Positions 1 to 6,452 are shown, counted from the stretch's first letter. The stretch is DNA of 6,813 nt from Asaia bogorensis (GCA_945871455.1 CAMBXJ010000236.1:1-6813), one strand, 5' to 3'. Numbers and translations: made by a program. Notes: generated by a model from the sequence alone, not told the origin.

Positions 1-399
1 GCCGGTCACCCGGTCACCACCGCGGTCGCGATGGAAACCCTGCGTATCTACGAGGAAATGGACATGATCGGCCATGTCCAGCGCGTCGGCCCCTACCTGC
101 AAAAGGCGATCGGTGCCCTGGCGGATCACCCGCTGGTTGGCGAAGTGCGCGGTGTCGGTCTGCTGACCGGGATCGAAATGGTCGCCAACAAGGACACGCG
201 CGAACAGTTCGACCCCGCCCGCAAGGTCGGCGCCATCGTCGACAAGCACGCCCGCGCCAACGGGTTGATCGCCCGCTTCGTCGGCGACCGCATCGCCTTC
301 TCGCCCCCGTTGATCATCACCGAAGCCGAGGTCGATCAGATCGCCGCCCGCCTGACCAAGGCGCTGGATGCGACATGGGCCGAGATACGGTCAAACTGA
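1..399 (+). CDS. Class III (omega) PLP-dependent aminotransferase, C-terminal part
   Basis: This is the 3' end of a gene that begins outside the window; 132 residues remain and reading frame 1 is open from base 1. The fragment starts with AGHPV, the conserved (S)GHPV element of fold-type I class III aminotransferases. It continues through the small C-terminal domain: HPLVGEVRGVGLLTGIEM (residues 43-60), GLIARFVGDRIAFSPPLIIT (88-107), then a terminal helix. The VGDR...SPPL(I/V)IT block is typical of omega-transaminases such as the SpuC-like putrescine/amine:pyruvate group. Arg92 sits where those enzymes carry the mobile arginine that binds the acceptor carboxylate (inferred by eye). The catalytic lysine lies upstream and cannot be checked. 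These enzymes move an amino group from an omega-amino acid, diamine or amine to pyruvate or a similar acceptor in the cytoplasm. The stop TGA (397-399) overlaps the start of the next gene, indicating one operon with the HyuA/HyuB pair. Family assignment is firm; substrate is unknown. Confidence 0.93.
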   Translation, partial: AGHPVTTAVAMETLRIYEEMDMIGHVQRVGPYLQKAIGALADHPLVGEVRGVGLLTGIEMVANKDTREQFDPARKVGAIVDKHARANGLIARFVGDRIAFSPPLIITEAEVDQIAARLTKALDATWAEIRSN

Positions 400-2420
400 T
401 GCGCGTCGGTATCGAGGTCGGTGGCACGTTTACCGACCTGGTGGCCGCGGACGGGGATCGTCTGACCGTCGCGAAAGTGCCCAGCACCCCGGCCTCCCCC
501 GATATCGGGGCGTTCGCGGCGCTGGGCGCGGGCGGGATCGATCCGGCCGGAATCCAGGACCTGGTGCACGGGTCCACCGTCGCCACCAACGCCATCCTCG
601 AACGCAAAGGCGCCCGCATAGCCTTCCTCACCACGCTCGGCTTTCGCGACATCATGTTCTTGCAGCGTCATGACCGCCGGAACATATACGATCTGCGCTA
701 TGCCAAGCCTCGGCCGCCGCTGGATCGGCGAGATTGTTTCGAGATCGCCGAACGCGTGGACGCCGCCGGGACGGTCATCGTCCCGTTGGATGAGGCTACC
801 GTGACCCGCGATCTGGTTCCGGCCCTGGCGGAGGGTGATTACGATGCCGTTGCGATCTGCCTGCTGTCCGCCTATGTCGCCCCGGCGCATGAGGCGCGCG
901 TCGCCGAACTGATCCGGGCGGCACTGCCGGGTCTGCGCATAGCCTGTTCGCACCAGGTGGCGCAGGAATTCCGGGAATTCGAGCGGGCCTCGACGACGGT
1001 CCTGTCCGCCTATGTGCAACCGGTGATCGACCGCTATCTGGACCGGTTCGAGGCCACCCTGGCCGACGCCGGTTTCGCCGGCCGTTTCAGCGTCATGCAG
1101 TCCAATGGAGGGCGGTTGCCGGCGGCGGCCATGCGCTCCAACGCCATCACGGCGCTGTTTTCCGGCCCCGCCGCGGGCGTGGTCGGCGCCATCCGCCAGG
1201 CGGCACGCTCCGGACGAGGCAATCTGATCACCTTCGACATGGGCGGCACGTCCACCGATGTCAGCCTGGTAACGGACGGCGAACCACCCATCGCCGCGGA
1301 AACCGAGATCGATGGGCTTCCCATCCGCACGCCTGTCCTGGACATCGTTTCAGTCGGTGCCGGCGGTGGCAGCCTGGTCTGGATCGACGATGGCGGCATG
1401 CTGCGCGTGGGGCCACGCAGTGCCGGCGCCACCCCCGGCCCGGCTTGCTACGGCAAGGGCGGCACCGAGCCGACGGTCACAGACGCCCATGTCGTGCGTG
1501 GCACGATCCGCCCGGAAGCGTTCCTGGGTGGTGCGATGGCGCTCGACGCCGACCGCGCCCGCGCCTCCTTTGCCGATATCGCTCGGCGTCTGGGCACCGA
1601 CATAGAAGGCGCCGCGGCGGCTTCCATCCGGCTCGCCGTTGCCAATATCGTTCGCGCGATCCAGCTTGTCTCCACCGAACGCGGCCGCGATCCGCGCGAT
1701 TACGCCTTGCTGCCGTTCGGTGGCGCGGGGCCGTTGCTGGCCGCGGAAATCGCCGAGGAACTGAACATCACGGAAATCCTGGTGCCGCCCAATCCCGGGG
1801 TCATTTCCGCCTTGGGCCTCGTGGCCGCGGATTACGTGAAGGTGACGGGCATCACGCGCAGAGCACCGTTGGATGAGGCGGCGCCTGGGGTGCTGCGCGA
1901 GGATTTCGCGCGGTTTCGTGCGGCTGCCCTGGCCGAGTATGACGCGCTCGGTCTGGACGGAACGCGGGCGTTCAGCCTGAGTATCGACATGCGCTATGTC
2001 GGGCAGGCGTTCGAAGTGCCCGTCGCGCTCGATCCGGCGTTGCTGGACCATCTGCTTGTCGCCGACCTGGCCGAACGTTTCGATGCGGAGCACCGACGCG
2101 TGTATATGCACGGTGGCGAGGCGGGACGGCGCATCGAGATCGTCGGCCTGCGCTGTGGCATTCGCCGGCCGCAAGCACCGCTGGATTCGTTCCGTGAACG
2201 GGAGACGTCGGCTCCGGACCGTTCCCACACGCCGGTCCGCGTCGGCACCGCCACGCTCGCCGCGCGGTTGGTTGGGGCGTCGTCCCTTGCGGCGGGCCAG
2301 CCGGTCGAAGGTCCGGCGATGATCGAGGGCTATAGCTCCACCACCTGGGTGCCGCCGCACTGGCGCGCGGTGGCGGATGCGGCGGGCAATATCCTGATGC
2401 GGCGAGGGCAGAGCGCATGA
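399..2420 (+). CDS. hyuA: Hydantoinase/oxoprolinase family protein, subunit A (HyuA-like)
   Basis: This 673-aa protein has the normal length for HyuA-type subunits (N-methylhydantoinase A, bacterial 5-oxoprolinase A, acetone carboxylase beta). The family has an ASKHA-type ATP-binding fold and phosphorylates or otherwise activates a cyclic amide before hydrolysis, acting in the cytoplasm with a HyuB partner. The N-terminal phosphate loop is EVGGTFTD (residues 6-13). HGSTVATNAILERKGAR (57-73) is the Hydant_A_N signature. The main domain has FSGPAAGV (254-261), a second phosphate loop FDMGGTSTDVSL (279-290), GPRSAGATPGPACYGKGG (338-355) followed by EPTVTDA, and FGGAGP (440-445). I chose the ATG at 399, which overlaps the previous stop as TGATG and gives the family-typical start MRVGIEVGGTFTD; the in-frame ATG at 375 would add eight unlikely residues. 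There is no strong Shine-Dalgarno, so coupling to the aminotransferase is likely. Leu447 stands where I recall most relatives having His (GPLHA). Substrate could be a hydantoin, oxoproline or lactam; the symbol is a family label. Confidence 0.93.
   Translation: MRVGIEVGGTFTDLVAADGDRLTVAKVPSTPASPDIGAFAALGAGGIDPAGIQDLVHGSTVATNAILERKGARIAFLTTLGFRDIMFLQRHDRRNIYDLRYAKPRPPLDRRDCFEIAERVDAAGTVIVPLDEATVTRDLVPALAEGDYDAVAICLLSAYVAPAHEARVAELIRAALPGLRIACSHQVAQEFREFERASTTVLSAYVQPVIDRYLDRFEATLADAGFAGRFSVMQSNGGRLPAAAMRSNAITALFSGPAAGVVGAIRQAARSGRGNLITFDMGGTSTDVSLVTDGEPPIAAETEIDGLPIRTPVLDIVSVGAGGGSLVWIDDGGMLRVGPRSAGATPGPACYGKGGTEPTVTDAHVVRGTIRPEAFLGGAMALDADRARASFADIARRLGTDIEGAAAASIRLAVANIVRAIQLVSTERGRDPRDYALLPFGGAGPLLAAEIAEELNITEILVPPNPGVISALGLVAADYVKVTGITRRAPLDEAAPGVLREDFARFRAAALAEYDALGLDGTRAFSLSIDMRYVGQAFEVPVALDPALLDHLLVADLAERFDAEHRRVYMHGGEAGRRIEIVGLRCGIRRPQAPLDSFRERETSAPDRSHTPVRVGTATLAARLVGASSLAAGQPVEGPAMIEGYSSTTWVPPHWRAVADAAGNILMRRGQSA
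2404..2408 (+). promoter_or_regulatory. Ribosome binding site for hyuB inside hyuA
   Basis: GAGGG lies 8 nt before the ATG at 2417, within the last codons of hyuA. With the ATGA stop/start overlap it supports this hyuB start and translational coupling of the two subunits, which would help keep their amounts balanced. Confidence 0.6.
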
Positions 2421-4039
2421 CACTCGATCCGGTCGATTACGCGATCATCAGCCAGGCGCTGATTGCCGCGGCACGAGAAATGGGGGCGAAGCTGGTCCGC
2501 TCCGCCTATTCGACCGTGTTGCGGGAAGCAAAGGACGGGTCGGCGGCGCTGCTGGATGCCAGAGGCAATACCGTGGCGCAGGCCGAACTGATCCCGATGC
2601 AACTGGGGACGATCGGGTTCATTTTTCAGTCATGTGCGGCGATCTACTCCCTGGATGACCTGGAGGAAGGCGATTTCTTCGCCATCAACGACCCGTATTC
2701 GGGCGGGCAGCATTTACAGGACGTGTTTTTCTTCCATCCGATCTTCGCCGATGGGCGGCTCATCGGCTTTTCCGCCTCGGTCGCGCATCATCTGGATCTG
2801 GGCGGCGGCGCGCCGGGTCTGCATCCGTTGGCCACCGATGTCTGGTCGGAAGGGCTGATCATTCCGCCGCTCAAATTGAACATGAATCGCGACTGGAATG
2901 GCGGCATGTTCCAGCGTCTGCTGCGCGCCAATGTCCGGGTGCCGCACCAGACGATGGGCGATTTCGACGCGCAGATGGCGGCCAACGCAATCGGCGCGGC
3001 TCGAGTCCGCGAATTGGCCGCCCGGTATGGGGCCGACAAGGTCACGGCGGTGATGGCCGCCTTGCAGGATTACTCGGAAGCCCGGATGCGGGCCGGCATC
3101 AGGTCCGCCCCGGATGGTGTCTATACGGGCGAGGATGCGTTGGATGATGACGGCATCACCGACGCGCCGGTGCCGATCCGGGTCACCTTGACCATCCAGG
3201 GTGACAGCGCGACCGTCGATTTTACCGGCACGGCGCCGCAGGTGCGCCGCAACCTGAATGCGCCGTTCGCGTCCACCGTTTCGGCGGCGCTGTCCTGCAT
3301 CAAGGCCGTGCTGACCAGCCCCGACATCCCGTTCAATGCGGGCGCGGCGCGGGCCGTCACCGTCACGGCGCCGAAGGGCAGTCTGCTGAACCCCAATCCT
3401 CCAGCCCCGGTGCGGGCGCGGATGGAGGCGTGTTTCAGGGCCTGGAATGCCACCATGAAGGCGCTGGCGCAGGCCGTTCCGGATCGCGCGATCGCCTGTG
3501 GGTTCGATACGACGACGGTGGGCGTGCTTTCCCATCTGGGGCCGGCCGGCTGGTCGGTCTATCTGGAAATCTATGGCGGCGGCTACGGCGCATCCATCGG
3601 TGCCGACGGGTGCGATGCGGTGGATGGACCGTTGTCCAATTGCTCCAACACGCCGATCGAGGCGCTGGACCAGGATTTCTCCCATTTCCGGGTGCTGGAA
3701 TACAGCCTGCGGCCGGGCAGCGCGGGTGCGGGCGCGTATCGCGGAGGCCTGGGCTTTCTGCGCCGGATGGAAGTGCTGAAAGACGGCGTCAAACTGGCGC
3801 TCTACAGCGACCGGTTCCGCCGCCCCGCGGACGGCCTGTTCGGCGGCCAACCCGGCATGACCGGCTATTGCGAGGTGCTGCGGGACGGGCGGACCATTCC
3901 GTTGGAATCGAAGACCGAGGTCGCGTTGCAGGTCGGCGACATCGTTACCCTGGCGGTTGGCGGCGGCGGCGGGTATGGCGACCCGGCGCTGCGGACGAGC
4001 GATGCGTCGGCGCGGGACCGGGCGGATGCAGTCGTTTGA
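2417..4039 (+). CDS. hyuB: Hydantoinase/oxoprolinase family protein, subunit B (HyuB-like)
   Basis: This 540-aa protein is of the usual length for HyuB (N-methylhydantoinase B, 5-oxoprolinase B; related to the acetone carboxylase alpha subunit). It partners HyuA; in this family the B subunit is thought to carry the metal-dependent hydrolytic part of the ATP-driven ring opening. Visible signatures are the N-terminal EMGAKLVRSAYSTVLREAKD (21-40), where relatives show the same block with S/N variation, NDPYSGGQHLQDVFFFHP (91-108), SVAHHLDLGGG (121-131) with His and Asp residues likely to bind metal, DFTGTAPQVRRNLNAP (268-283), and the Gly-rich C-terminal VGGGGGYGDP (514-523), which is a hallmark of HyuB. 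The start overlaps the hyuA stop as ATGA and has GAGGG 8 nt upstream. No signal peptide or membrane segment is seen, so the enzyme should be cytoplasmic. It is the last gene of the + strand operon and converges on the penicillin-binding protein gene. No hydantoin racemase or carbamoylase gene is adjacent, which argues mildly against a classical hydantoin pathway. Confidence 0.94.
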   Translation: MTLDPVDYAIISQALIAAAREMGAKLVRSAYSTVLREAKDGSAALLDARGNTVAQAELIPMQLGTIGFIFQSCAAIYSLDDLEEGDFFAINDPYSGGQHLQDVFFFHPIFADGRLIGFSASVAHHLDLGGGAPGLHPLATDVWSEGLIIPPLKLNMNRDWNGGMFQRLLRANVRVPHQTMGDFDAQMAANAIGAARVRELAARYGADKVTAVMAALQDYSEARMRAGIRSAPDGVYTGEDALDDDGITDAPVPIRVTLTIQGDSATVDFTGTAPQVRRNLNAPFASTVSAALSCIKAVLTSPDIPFNAGAARAVTVTAPKGSLLNPNPPAPVRARMEACFRAWNATMKALAQAVPDRAIACGFDTTTVGVLSHLGPAGWSVYLEIYGGGYGASIGADGCDAVDGPLSNCSNTPIEALDQDFSHFRVLEYSLRPGSAGAGAYRGGLGFLRRMEVLKDGVKLALYSDRFRRPADGLFGGQPGMTGYCEVLRDGRTIPLESKTEVALQVGDIVTLAVGGGGGYGDPALRTSDASARDRADAVV

Positions 4040-4109
4040 TCCGCCAGCATTGGACAGCACATGCCGATGACCCAAGCTGTCGGTTGGCTGGCGCGCATCC
4101 GACACACAA

Positions 4110-4129
4110 GGTGGGAGCGTGTGCCCACC
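4110..4129. terminator. Possible bidirectional hairpin terminator (weak)
   Basis: A perfect 6-bp stem GGTGGG/CCCACC encloses the 8-nt loop AGCGTGTG, about 70 nt after the hyuB stop. On the - strand the stem is followed by TTGTG, which is only slightly T-rich, and on the + strand by CGAAC. Position between convergent genes is right for a terminator, but the missing T tract keeps confidence low. Confidence 0.3.
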
Positions 4130-4180
4130 CGAACGGCATTCCATCCCGGCGCACGCGTTGATCGGCGATCCGTGCCGGTT

Positions 4181-4207
4181 GCCGAATATCGGCTTCAGTG
4201 GCTGAAG
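4181..4207. repeat. Two abutting small inverted repeats
   Basis: GCCGA-ATA-TCGGC (4181-4193) and CTTCAG-TGG-CTGAAG (4193-4207) are perfect stems of 5 and 6 bp with 3-nt loops, sharing base 4193. They lie 35-60 nt beyond the stop of the penicillin-binding protein gene on the - strand. They could slow polymerase or protect the 3' end of that transcript. No T run follows on either strand. Confidence 0.4.
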
Positions 4208-4241
4208 ACGCGGTTTATCCGGCGATGGGGCGTGAAGCGGA

Positions 4242-6071
4242 TCACCGAATGGCGACGGCGATGTCCTTGAACAGCCGGGACGGCAGACCGCTGCCGGAGA
4301 CTCCCTTGGTGGGGGTGTTGTCATCGTTGCCCAGCCAGACCCCGATCAGCAATCCGTTGGTGACCCCGATGAACCAGGCGTCCCGGAAGTCCTGGGTCGT
4401 GCCGGTTTTGCCGGCGACCGCCTGGCCGGGCACCGCGGCCGAACGCCCGGTGCCGCGGGACACGACGGTCGCCAGCATGCGCGCCATCATCGCGGCGTTC
4501 GCGGGCTCCAGGACCTGGACCGCGGCTTGCCGGCCGGGGCCGTCCAGCCCATGCGGAATCACCCGCCAACCGCCGTTGAAGAACGCGGCATAGGCGGCGG
4601 TCAGTTCCAACAGGCCGACCTCTCCGGTTCCCAGGGCGATGGAGGCGTCATTCGGCAGTTTGCCGGCAATCCCCATGCGGGACGCAATGGCGATCGTGGC
4701 TTTCGGTCCACCCGATTGCATCAGCAGGCGCACGGCGGCGGTATTGACGGAATGGGCCAGCGCCTCCTCCAGGGTGATTTCGCCGCGGAACAGGTGCTCG
4801 TAATTGGCCGGGCTCCAGGTGCCGATGCGGATGGGGGCGTCGAGGACCAGGTCGTCCGCCGTCATGCCGCGTTCCAGCGCGGACAACCAGACGAAGGGTT
4901 TGAAGGCAGAGCCGGGCTGGCGGCGGGCGAGCACGGCGCGGTTGAATTGGCTGTCGCGGTGGCTGCGGCCGCCGACCATGGCGCGGACGGCGCCCGTCAC
5001 GCTGTCCAGCACGACAACGGCGCCCTGCGACACGTTGGCGGCATTGCCGGCCCCATCCAGCAACGCGGCCAGCCTGGTTTCGGCGGCGGTTTGCATCCGG
5101 CTGTCCAGCGTGGTGCGGACGGTGGCATCCGCGTTGGCCGGCAGCACCGATTGCGCCCGGTCCGCAACCCAATCGGCGAACCAGCCTGGGGCGGTCGCGG
5201 GTGTCGGGGGGAAAGCGATCTGACCCACTGCCGTCTGCGCCTGCGCCCCTGTGATCGCGCCGGTGTCCACCATGGCGTTCAGCACCTCCTTCGCGCGGGC
5301 GGTGGCGGCCGATGGATTCGTGTTGGGATTGAAACGGGACGGCGCACGCGGCAGTCCCGCCAGGACGGCTGACTGCCACAGCGACACTTTCCGGGCCGAC
5401 ACGCCGAAGAACATCTTCGCGCCCGCGTCCACGCCCCAGGCGCCGGCGCCCAGATAGACGCGGTTCAGGTAGATCTCCAGGATCTGCTGCTTGGTAAAGC
5501 TGTGTTCCACCCAGAACGTCAGCAGAAACTCCTGCACCTTGCGTCGCATCGTGCGCTCATTGCTCAGGAACAGTGTCTTGGCCACTTGCTGGGTCAGGGT
5601 GGAGCCGCCTTGCACGACCCGTCCCTCGGTCACATTGACGTAAATGGCGCGGGTGATCCCAATCGGGTCGATGCCGGGATGGTGCCAGAAGCGGCGGTCC
5701 TCCACCGCGACCACGGCGGCGGGTAGCCATGCGGGGAGATCGGCCAGACGCAACGATTCGCCCATCAGATCGCCATAGGTCGCGAACACCCGTCCCGATC
5801 GGTCCTGCAAGGTCAGGCTGGGGCGGCGGGTCTTGTCCAGGGCGGCTTCCGGGCGAGGCAGGTCATGCGCGAACCACAGCAGCACGACCGCCAGCGCGAC
5901 CGAGCCCCAGATACTCAGAATGATCGTCCATTTCATCAGCCAGCGCAGCAATCGCCGCTTCGGTCGCGTCCGTTCCGGCGGGGCAACGCCCGAACGTGTC
6001 CGGGCGTCCGCCAAGCGGCGAGGGGGCGCGGTCAGGGCCGGGGCGGGCAGGGGGCGAGCTTGTCGGGGCAT
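4242..6071 (-). CDS. Class A penicillin-binding protein (PBP1A/1C family, transglycosylase-transpeptidase)
   Basis: This 609-aa bifunctional enzyme polymerises lipid II into glycan strands and cross-links the peptides at the periplasmic face of the inner membrane. After a basic, Pro/Arg-rich cytoplasmic tail (1-45) comes one membrane anchor (about 48-68). The GT51 domain shows VEDRRFWHHPGID (123-135, catalytic Glu124), GGSTLTQQVAKTLFL (155-169), RKVQEFLL (177-184), ILEIYLNRVYLG (197-208) and GLPRAPSRFNP (239-249). The transpeptidase domain has the acylation motif SAFK (388-391, nucleophile Ser388), SVN (441-443) and KTGT (555-558), so both activities should be intact. It is shorter than typical PBP1A (about 750-850 aa): only about 95 residues link the two domains, too few for the OB-like insertion, and no C-terminal extension follows. 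An in-frame TGA lies 11 codons before the ATG at 6071, limiting upstream starts in this frame. That ATG has no Shine-Dalgarno; the better signal is at 6105 in another frame, across a C7 tract. ATG at 5936 (Met46) is another possible start. The gene is transcribed alone here, divergent from the dehydrogenase. Confidence 0.92.
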   Translation of the reverse strand: MPRQARPLPAPALTAPPRRLADARTRSGVAPPERTRPKRRLLRWLMKWTIILSIWGSVALAVVLLWFAHDLPRPEAALDKTRRPSLTLQDRSGRVFATYGDLMGESLRLADLPAWLPAAVVAVEDRRFWHHPGIDPIGITRAIYVNVTEGRVVQGGSTLTQQVAKTLFLSNERTMRRKVQEFLLTFWVEHSFTKQQILEIYLNRVYLGAGAWGVDAGAKMFFGVSARKVSLWQSAVLAGLPRAPSRFNPNTNPSAATARAKEVLNAMVDTGAITGAQAQTAVGQIAFPPTPATAPGWFADWVADRAQSVLPANADATVRTTLDSRMQTAAETRLAALLDGAGNAANVSQGAVVVLDSVTGAVRAMVGGRSHRDSQFNRAVLARRQPGSAFKPFVWLSALERGMTADDLVLDAPIRIGTWSPANYEHLFRGEITLEEALAHSVNTAAVRLLMQSGGPKATIAIASRMGIAGKLPNDASIALGTGEVGLLELTAAYAAFFNGGWRVIPHGLDGPGRQAAVQVLEPANAAMMARMLATVVSRGTGRSAAVPGQAVAGKTGTTQDFRDAWFIGVTNGLLIGVWLGNDDNTPTKGVSGSGLPSRLFKDIAVAIR

Positions 6072-6092
6072 ACCGGTGCGTGGTCGCGGAGA

Positions 6093-6099
6093 GGGGGGG
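6093..6099. repeat. Homopolymer tract, G7 (+) / C7 in PBP mRNA sense
   Basis: Seven consecutive G on the + strand lie 22-28 bases upstream of the annotated PBP start, between it and an alternative ATG with a good ribosome binding site (6105). Losing one base here would fuse that ATG in frame to the PBP. Such tracts are prone to slippage during replication and to sequencing error. Confidence 0.7.
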
Positions 6100-6102
6100 A
6101 AT

Positions 6103-6123
6103 CATGCCAATGCCTTCCCTTCC
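6103..6123 (-). promoter_or_regulatory. Purine-rich Shine-Dalgarno plus ATG, out of frame with the PBP
   Basis: Read on the - strand, GGAAGGGAAGG (6123-6113) is followed after 7 nt by ATG (6105-6103). This is the only convincing translation start signal near the PBP gene, whose annotated ATG at 6071 has none. The frame opened here (to 5863) overlaps the PBP N-terminus but its residues resemble no protein I recognise. The site probably serves the PBP, either through a one-base difference in the C7 tract or through reinitiation from a short leader. Confidence 0.45.
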
Positions 6124-6296
6124 GCCATTGCCCATTCAAGCTCTGCAATGACGATGAGGGCGCGCTGGGGCTTGAGGGTTCGGGCCGCTGGTAACGATTG
6201 GATTCGGACGCTTGGTGTCGATCGGGCGACCATTACCATGAGACGGTGGTCAAACCGAGGCAGGACTGACCCGCGTCGCTGATTCTCCACAACCTG

Positions 6297-6326
6297 GGTC
6301 GGTCCCGACCGGCTCGGTCCGGACCG
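6297..6326. promoter_or_regulatory. Tandem palindromes, candidate operator
   Basis: CGGTCCCGACCG (6300-6311) and CGGTCCGGACCG (6315-6326) are two copies of a 12-bp element with a 15-bp period, separated by GCT. They differ at one central base. The second is a perfect palindrome; the first has perfect 5-bp arms. The overlapping GGTCG-GTCC-CGACC (6297-6310) can also form a stem. The array lies 130-160 nt before the dehydrogenase start. Paired palindromes of this kind are typical of binding sites for dimeric repressors, but no cognate regulator gene is in the window, so this role is inferred. Confidence 0.4.
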
Positions 6327-6338
6327 TCACATGACGGT
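6323..6338. promoter_or_regulatory. 16-bp inverted repeat, candidate operator half of the cluster
   Basis: ACCGTCA-CA-TGACGGT has perfect 7-bp arms with a 2-nt centre. It overlaps the preceding palindrome by four bases (6323-6326). Short spacing makes it a better DNA-binding site than an RNA hairpin. I do not recognise the motif as belonging to a named regulator. Confidence 0.4.
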
Positions 6339-6363
6339 GGCCGTATCGCACGAGGGGGCCACC
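6336..6363. repeat. 7-bp inverted repeat with 14-nt loop
   Basis: GGTGGCC (6336-6342) pairs with GGCCACC (6357-6363). The left arm shares bases 6336-6338 with the previous repeat, so the two structures exclude each other if transcribed. No T run follows, so it is not a standard terminator. Confidence 0.4.
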
Positions 6364-6415
6364 TGGTCGTGTTTTCCCGACATTCGGCAAACCGTGCTTG
6401 CGGGGGCGCAGCGCC

Positions 6416-6444
6416 TTGCGCACAGTCCGACCGGTTTCGCGCAA
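6416..6444 (+). promoter_or_regulatory. Possible 5' UTR hairpin next to the dehydrogenase RBS
   Basis: TTGCGC (6416-6421) can pair with GCGCAA (6439-6444), enclosing 17 nt. The stem ends two bases before the Shine-Dalgarno run at 6446. Just upstream GGCGC-A-GCGCC (6405-6415) is a further short inverted repeat. The arrangement might affect ribosome access, but six base pairs with a long loop is weak. Confidence 0.25.
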
Positions 6445-6445
6445 A

Positions 6446-6452
6446 GGGGGAG
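6446..6452 (+). promoter_or_regulatory. Ribosome binding site of the 2-hydroxyacid dehydrogenase gene
   Basis: GGGGGAG ends 5 nt before the ATG at 6458 and fixes that start. Confidence 0.7.

Larger units (their letters stand above)
4040..4241. other. Convergent intergenic region
   Basis: These 202 bases separate the stops of hyuB (+) and the penicillin-binding protein gene (-). They contain three short inverted repeats (4110-4129, 4181-4193, 4193-4207) and no convincing small gene. No stem is followed by a run of T on either strand, so termination here may be Rho-dependent or rely on weak bidirectional hairpins. Confidence 0.6.

Noticed and set aside
375..398. Alternative ATG start for hyuA, eight codons upstream
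   Set aside because: It adds MGRDTVKL before the family-typical MRVGIEVGGT start and has no better ribosome binding site; TGATG coupling at 399 is more usual.
336..1019. 227-codon open frame on the - strand opposite the 5' end of hyuA
   Set aside because: Shadow frame without motifs; hyuA signatures occupy the same bases.
1350..2423. 357-codon open frame on the - strand inside hyuA
   Set aside because: Arg/His-rich shadow of a well-supported gene; no family motif.
2714..4324. 536-codon open frame on the - strand covering most of hyuB
   Set aside because: It mirrors hyuB in GC-rich DNA, has an Arg/His/Gln-rich composition with no recognisable domain, and hyuB has clear family motifs.
4527..5372. 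281-codon open frame on the + strand inside the PBP gene
   Set aside because: Low-complexity Gly/Arg/Gln-rich translation typical of a shadow frame; the opposite strand carries catalytic PBP motifs throughout.
6102..6290. 62-codon open frame on the - strand upstream of and in frame with the PBP
   Set aside because: Mixed codon use, especially in its first half, and no recognisable homology; ends in TGA 11 codons before the PBP ATG. A leader peptide is possible but not supportable.
6297..6363. Palindrome cluster considered as a tRNA, IS end or intrinsic terminator
   Set aside because: No cloverleaf or CCA-type end, no transposase nearby, no target duplication, and no T tract after any stem.
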